Below, one piece after another: positions 58,501-64,000 of a stretch of DNA of 64,000 bases. How positions within the stretch are numbered: the stretch's first letter is position 1; the number at the start of each line of letters is the position of its first letter. The stretch lies in assembly GCA_002914845.1 (NCBI GenBank), contig JXTC01000008.1:744300-808299 (forward strand), in the 5' to 3' direction. The notes beneath the pieces were generated by a model that was given only the letters and a program-made list of their open reading frames with translations, made no database searches and was not told the DNA's origin. A program made the position numbers and the translations under genes. Origin of the DNA: Trema orientale (lineage: Eukaryota; Streptophyta; Magnoliopsida; Rosales; Cannabaceae).

Positions 58501-61500
58501 CCTTACAATACAGTAACCCTGGTAGAGGAGTAAAAAAAATTCCTTTAAAACTGGCAACTTAGTAACTCAAAGAGACAAGGGGGGAAAAAAAAGGAGGAAG
58601 AAAGAAGTCAGAACTTTGTAACTCAAAGAGACAAGGGGGAAAAAAAGGAGGAGGAAGAAGGAAGTCAGATTAAAAATAACACCTTAAGTTGTTGAATTTG
58701 AATCCTCATGGCAATGACATCTCCAGAAGCATCCTCATTTATAATTGCCTGCAGAGGGAATCAATAGTACTTTCAAGGCTACACCATAATATCCTATGAT
58801 TCCTATCAATATTAGATAATTTCAATGAAAGATCTCAAGGGGGATATGAAGGTCAAAATCAGCCCTACTCTAAAACCAGACAGCTGTGTATTAAAATTTC
58901 GAAACTAATCAGCCTTGCATACTTTTAATAATCTAGATTGATAGAAAAAAAGAAAGAACATAAAGCCTGGCATGAAAAGTTGACATACATTGTTCTTAAT
59001 AAATTTAGCACGTTGAGCAAACTTCAAAGTGCTTAGCGTCTCCAATGAACAACTGAAAGGATCCCAAATAAAATGTCAAATAATGGAAGAAACAACTGAA
59101 TTAAAACTTTAGCTTCAAGTAAACAAGGCGAAGAACAGGAAACAGTAAGGTCAAAACCCGAGATATGCATGCACTTAGGAAATGCAAGTATCCCAAAAGC
59201 AGAAATTTTTTATTTCAGAATAAAGATACAAAAAACGCTTAATGTGAAAGCAATATGTGTTAAGACTAAAATATATTGGAAAAAGAAAAATAATTCACTT
59301 ACCAACTAGAAGGACTGATATTTGCAATTATAGTTGTTTTTGCATTCCCTCCTAAAGAATCCTGCAAAAGAAACCAAATTGATCAGAAGTTTCCAAAAAG
59401 CTCTTTATTTATTTTCTTTCTATATCCCAAAGTCCCTAAAAGCGTGCCTAGCAGTGCTCGAATTTTAAAGTAGATCCACTACAATGGTTTTGTGAAGCAC
59501 ATGCCAGCAAGTACTAAAGTACTAATTTTGTTTTAGTTATCCAACACATCGCATAAATATCATGTAACACAAGATTAGAATGCAAAACTTTGGTTGCAAT
59601 AGAAGTTAATTGTAATTTACATACGTACTGCTGATCTAGTTTAATACTTCCTATGTTATTCTTACACAAAAAATAATGATAAAATAAAAGCTAAATTGCA
59701 TTTAAATTTTACCGATAACATCACCTACTACCTGAAGCAAAAATGTAAGCTTTGAGTCTCGGTAAGGAACGTGGAGGGATTTTCCGTTGGATATATTTAC
59801 CAAGTTCATGATCACAAGTCTGCAAATATAAGAGAATCAACAAATTAGTAAATATTGAATAAACGCCAGTTAAAAGCTTTCACCGCTGAAGAATTAAATT
59901 TGAACATAAAATTAGAAGACACACCCCAATGTTGACAGGGACTTGTTGATATTAGTAGCTTCCTTAAGACGTTCACCTTCAGCACCAGAACTCTTCTGTC
60001 TGTAATCGACAGATCAACATCAGAAAGACGGAAGGATATTTGAAATTTATTTGTAAAACTCAAGAACTAATTTTTAGTAGGACTGGCGTGTCTTTTTTTT
60101 TCCTTCTTCTTTTCCTATTTTTTTCAGGGTACTTTAGTAATGAAGGGAGAGAAGAGTAGGAAATGGATTGAAATAGCTCCCTTAAGATCCATTGTTCATT
60201 TGAATCATTTCTCCTTAGGTGAAAGGAATGGAGGAAATAAAATTGCAACATATTTTTCGCGGAGTATAAAACATCGACAATATGATTTGCATACCCATAG
60301 TTTAGTATCATCTTTCTTCTATTCTCTGGTACAACTAAATAGGTACAAAAAGTTGACTCACTAATCAATTTTTCTTTTTCTCCCCTCCATTTCCCTGCTG
60401 ATAAATTGGAAAATAAGACTTTTTAAAGGTCATCATACCTTTCAGAACCCGCTAAATCAACGAGATTAAGGCGAGCAAATCGATGGTGAGTTACACCTTG
60501 AGATTCCCACTGATAAAAGAGAATATATTTCATAAGAATTTCACGGTAAAAGAACATTAAGAAAGAAAAGATAAGAATAACAAGACAGAAGCTAATAACA
60601 TAATGAGCACAACTAAACATTGTATGACTCACTTTACTTTCAATTATGCATGTAAACACACTGTGTGAACGGCTACTGGCTCGATTCATATTAGTGGCAG
60701 CTACCTTTCTATTTGCTGCACCCTGGAGCATAACAAAATTTCGTAAGATTGCAGTCATGTATAATAAGCTATCACTGTTTGTATAATTTGTACATGAGAT
60801 CTAAGAATTAATCTCAAATGTAGAAATTTTTTATATTAATGAAAATAGAAAAGGCGATGATGACAATTTATGACCCCCAAGAATAATAATGAAATATACA
60901 TTAGTGATTAGTGAGTACTAATTTAAGTATTTATAAGAGCTGAATGGATGAAATCATAAAAACACAGAAGATAATTCATCTTTTACTTGAATTAGTTGTT
61001 GGATAACATCTCGAGCACTTGTAACTTCTATCTCCTTGAGATTCTCGACATAAACCCCTTTCTTGACGTCTTCTCTAATCTGTTACATAGTCACAATATT
61101 CGTACAAATTTATAAGTGAAATGTATGGGACCAGAAAAACCACTACAAGTAATTTTCAGCAGAAAATAATAAACGACAAAAAAAAAGTATATATTTGCAT
61201 CACAAAAACAATTCTCAAAAATAAACCTCTACAAGTAATATTTGCATCTCATACCTGCAAGTTGCTAGATGAAGGGTCCAAAAGATCAAGAATCTGTTCA
61301 TTGTATATCTCCAGGAATGAGCATTTACAATTAAACTTTAACTTTTCATCTCTACGGGCTTCTTTTTCCTGCTCACAAAAATTTGCACAAACAATGATTC
61401 TAATCAAATTTGGCACAAGCTTCAGGTTTTCCACATAAAGAAAGAGCTTGGTCCGGATATCTCAATGTTGTTTGAACAAATAACAGAGAATTCTGGGAAA

Positions 61501-63209
61501 CCATATAATTTATTTTCGACATAGAACAATAATTCAGAGGTAACAAATTAACAGTTGCATCTTTTTAACTTGTATAAATGATCTAAAACTTCCAAATCTT
61601 TCAGACAACAATAATGCATTGTATGTAATAAAGTCCTATCATGATGGAGCAAAGTGAGAGCTCCTTTCTAAAAGTCAGAATACTTAGCCAAAAGAAAGGA
61701 GGGGAGAAACCCAGTTTCAATATTTTGTAGTCTAAAATTATCCCTATGCAGTTGAAAGTATTTGTATTAGAAACAAGTTTCTCCAAAATCATTCTTATAA
61801 TCGAGGTGTAGTAGGGGTTTGCTGAAGTAGTAAGTTACAGACCTTTTGAATTCTAGAGAATAAATATTCAAATACTCTAGGTGTCATCCCACAATTGACA
61901 CTGTGTCTTCGAGTGCCTCCTTCAATGTCCCCAAGCATCGTGTGAGTCTTGCCACTTCCGGTCTAGATTCAAAGAAGAAAAAAATATATATTCAATGACA
62001 TCACATGATTAGTGATTCTAATACACAACCATCATATGACGCCCTCTACTGAAACTAACTAGAACACATAAAAATAAACTGCATAAAACTTTTGAACTTT
62101 GCAACTTTTTTGTTTCCCTACTTGCAACACAGGATAATTTGAGGGCAAGCCTATGAATTACACAACTGACTTAGAAAAGGATAGAAACTCACTTGGCCAT
62201 AAGCAAACATGCAACTGTTGTAGCCCCCCATGCAGTTGTCAACCATGGGCAGCCCAGCTACTTTGAATAGTTTCTCCTGTTATGAAAACCCAATCAAATT
62301 CATGGCACACAATACAAGCCACCAGAAGCAGTAAGCGAATCAAAAACATTACCTGGCTAACACTCTCATCTGCAACAACATCGAATGTAAAACGCGACTC
62401 AGGGTGCCCTGTCCAAGTAATTGTCTGGCAGCTCTCTTGTCGAACGCATTTTCCGTAGCCTTGCAAAGATATTTCAGTACTACTAAGAGGACGAATCCTA
62501 ATTATAACCTGCACAGAAGTTCAAAAAAAAAAAAAGGGGAAAACCACATGGTCACAGTACATTGCAGAGCAAAACCCAAAAACAAACTTGACCCAAAATA
62601 CATAAACCAAAAAGCGCTTCTGGTACTCTTTAAGCGTTGAGATAAACCCTTAATTTGGTGGAAAATCTTTATCCTTTTAGCATTACTTATAAGATTCCTT
62701 ACCATTCTCAATTAGTAGAGTCGATTGACATCAAAGCTTAACAAATGGAGCAATGTAGCCAGAAAAACAACTAAAAAGCTTAAAACTAGACACGTTAATC
62801 AACGTCTACCCAAATTTAATCACATAAATCCAGTAATAGCGGCATCAGAACGCTTAAAAAACCACTAATTTGCACTAAATTCAACTTCCAAAAGCACTTG
62901 CAAAGCCTTAAATCACATAACTACCTGCACATTGTGATCCTTCCAGAACGAGGGGTCCTCAGAAATCTCAAAGCTCTGGCTAGACGACGACACCGGCCCC
63001 ACCGTAGCGCCACCAACACCGCCATCGTCGTCGTCGTCGTCATCCCAGTCACGGATGCTTCGAACAGCCGAAGCTTGCGAGAAACTCTCTTTGGACGCGG
63101 ATTTGAAAAGATCCGGAGTGCTCCGGACCGAAGGCACGGGCTCCGGCGCGTGGTCATGGAACCCAAATCGGCTCTTAATGGCGCTCGCTGCGTCCGATAT
63201 GAACGGCAT
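52569..63209 (-). CDS. KIN12F: Kinesin-12 motor protein, KIN12F-like (1391 aa, 22 exons)
   Basis: Exons from the 5' end: 63209-62925, 62508-62353, 62276-62193, 61962-61843, 61368-61255, 61079-60987, 60722-60633, 60509-60439, 59999-59925, 59819-59732, 59361-59303, 59052-58989, 58748-58683, 57859-57701, 57621-57517, 57217-56982, 56401-56332, 56201-56145, 56056-55991, 55074-55015, 54934-54855, 54546-52569. The joined frame is open (4176 nt with stop). The motor spans about residues 93-445: P-loop GQTGSGKT at 174-181, switch I SSRSH at 300-304, switch II DLAGSE at 332-337. From about 450 to the end it is mostly coiled coil. The N-terminus ([17 protein letters not shown], then an acidic DWDDDDDDD run) and overall layout match Arabidopsis At3g20150 as I recall it. 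Kinesin-12 proteins are microtubule plus-end motors, several of them at the phragmoplast and preprophase band in dividing cells; the exact role of KIN12F is less clear. Intron 16 uses a GC donor; the others are GT-AG. Confidence 0.93.
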
Positions 63210-63460
63210 TTCTGTTGATCAAAGGCGCGATTTGAGTGAGAGAAAGAAAAGCTCGAGTTCAGAAATGGAGGTCGGATGAAATTAGGGCTAGGAACTTTGA
63301 AGAGCAATAGGAATTTTGAATTAGGGAGAGAAGGTTTTGGGGGAAGATGATGATGCTGATCCAAGATCGAAGAGTAAAGAAGTAAAGAGTAGTGTAAATG
63401 GATGGTCAAGATTGGTTCGGGTTTAAAAAGCAGTAGACCGTTTGAGGTCTGTATTTCAAA
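63210..63460 (-). promoter_or_regulatory. 5' leader and proximal promoter of the kinesin, with an MSA core
   Basis: The leader has a GA-rich stretch just upstream of the ATG (63235-63275). At 63442-63438 the minus strand reads AACGG within TCAAACGGTC, the core of the mitosis-specific activator (MSA) element bound by three-repeat MYB factors in G2/M genes. One core in 250 bp can occur by chance, and the flanking bases fit the full MSA only in part. A TTTTTAAA stretch lies at about 63429-63422. Confidence 0.4.
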
Positions 63461-64000
63461 TTTTGGAATCGAGCCAAGTTTTGGTAAGAGGTGTAATTAC
63501 GTATATGTCCCTAGACGTTTGACCGATTTTGTGACTGTTCGTATCCGAAGTCCTCGCATTTTGGACTTTTTATTCCCCCCGCCACTTAATAGATGCATCT
63601 TATAATTTTTCTTTTTTAAATTAAGAAAACTTAATCGATACACTTCTTAAACTTTTCAATTAGGAATTATGTATTGTTTTTGCTTTAAAAATGTTTATCC
63701 TTCCATCCATTTTCATGTCTTTATTTTTAGATTTAGTTCTAGTTTAAGCCCTTCAACTATATAGTGTTAATCCTACTTTTGCCTCTGAATTAAGTTTTCA
63801 AAAACTTTTTGAATACATTAAACAAAAGACAACAATTTTGAAACTTTTATGCAATAAACTCAATGATATCAAAGAATGTTATATACCAAACACAGTAAAT
63901 CAATTTGTAATAAAGTAAAGAATTTAATAACAGAGAAAATGGCTATTCCAGTTTTTAGCCAATTTTACGTTCTAACTCTTAGCACCTTACTTTAAGCATT
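63461..64000. other. Upstream spacer at the right edge
   Basis: A+T-rich. From about 63740 the phrases 'aagcccttcaactatatagtg' and 'acttttgcctctgaattaag' resemble the ends of plant MITEs, but the partner end lies outside the window. No gene is seen. Confidence 0.35.

Noticed and set aside
60060-60368. 102-codon minus-strand frame inside the kinesin gene
   Set aside because: Falls wholly in the intron between exons 8 and 9; the motor domain reads correctly only when it is removed.
1-64000. A co-regulated gene cluster or new defence-type system
   Set aside because: The genes are unrelated housekeeping-type functions separated by long transposon-filled spacers, with no shared promoter motif or family expansion.

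Overview
This window is plant nuclear DNA, and most likely from a eudicot. It is strongly A+T-rich, its genes are split by GT-AG introns, and it is littered with plant transposon relics (hAT, PIF/Harbinger-like and Mutator-like MITEs, L1-type LINEs, tRNA-derived SINEs, solo LTRs). Two complete multi-exon genes can be rebuilt exon by exon with an unbroken reading frame. I could not fix the genus.

Genes, all on the minus strand. (1) At the left edge are the first two coding exons of a RING E3 ligase like RHF2A; the rest lies off the window. (2) 19651-20151 is an intronless 166-codon plant protein of unknown function with a Cys-rich hydrophobic segment. (3) 33149-39976 is an 11-exon, 594-residue TPR protein with a C-terminal membrane anchor (OEP61/TPR7 type, an Hsp70-docking receptor). 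(4) 52569-63209 is a 22-exon, 1391-residue kinesin-12 (KIN12F type). A short secreted-type Cys-containing ORF (5519-5863) is possible but unproven.

Between the genes, much of the DNA is mobile elements and their scars. Their ends can often be set to the base from target-site duplications (TSDs). 1-10 kb: a MULE-type MITE, a copia-type LTR, a Harbinger-type MITE inserted into the centre of its own relative, and transposon-protein debris. 10.6-16.2 kb: a complete but decayed hAT element (8-bp TSD TTTAAGTG) that carries a MITE, into whose edge a 5'-truncated LINE later inserted. 16.5-32.7 kb: a non-autonomous hAT, two SINEs in opposite orientation, several recent local tandem duplications, a CACTA-like transposase relic, a plastid-derived piece with trnR-ACG, a solo LTR next to LINE debris, and a long-TIR MITE. 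39-52 kb: a MITE in OEP61 intron 1, another 5' of that gene, a solo LTR whose empty site survives in a nearby duplicate, LINE debris and two more MITEs with 9-bp TSDs.

The genes look like an ordinary chance neighbourhood; nothing suggests that they act together. I found no undescribed multigene system. The most interesting signals are the nested insertions with datable order, two insertions with local paralogous empty sites, a MITE whose target site is also the stop codon of the small Cys-rich ORF, and a GC-AG intron in the kinesin. All homology statements are from memory of the families; no search was run.
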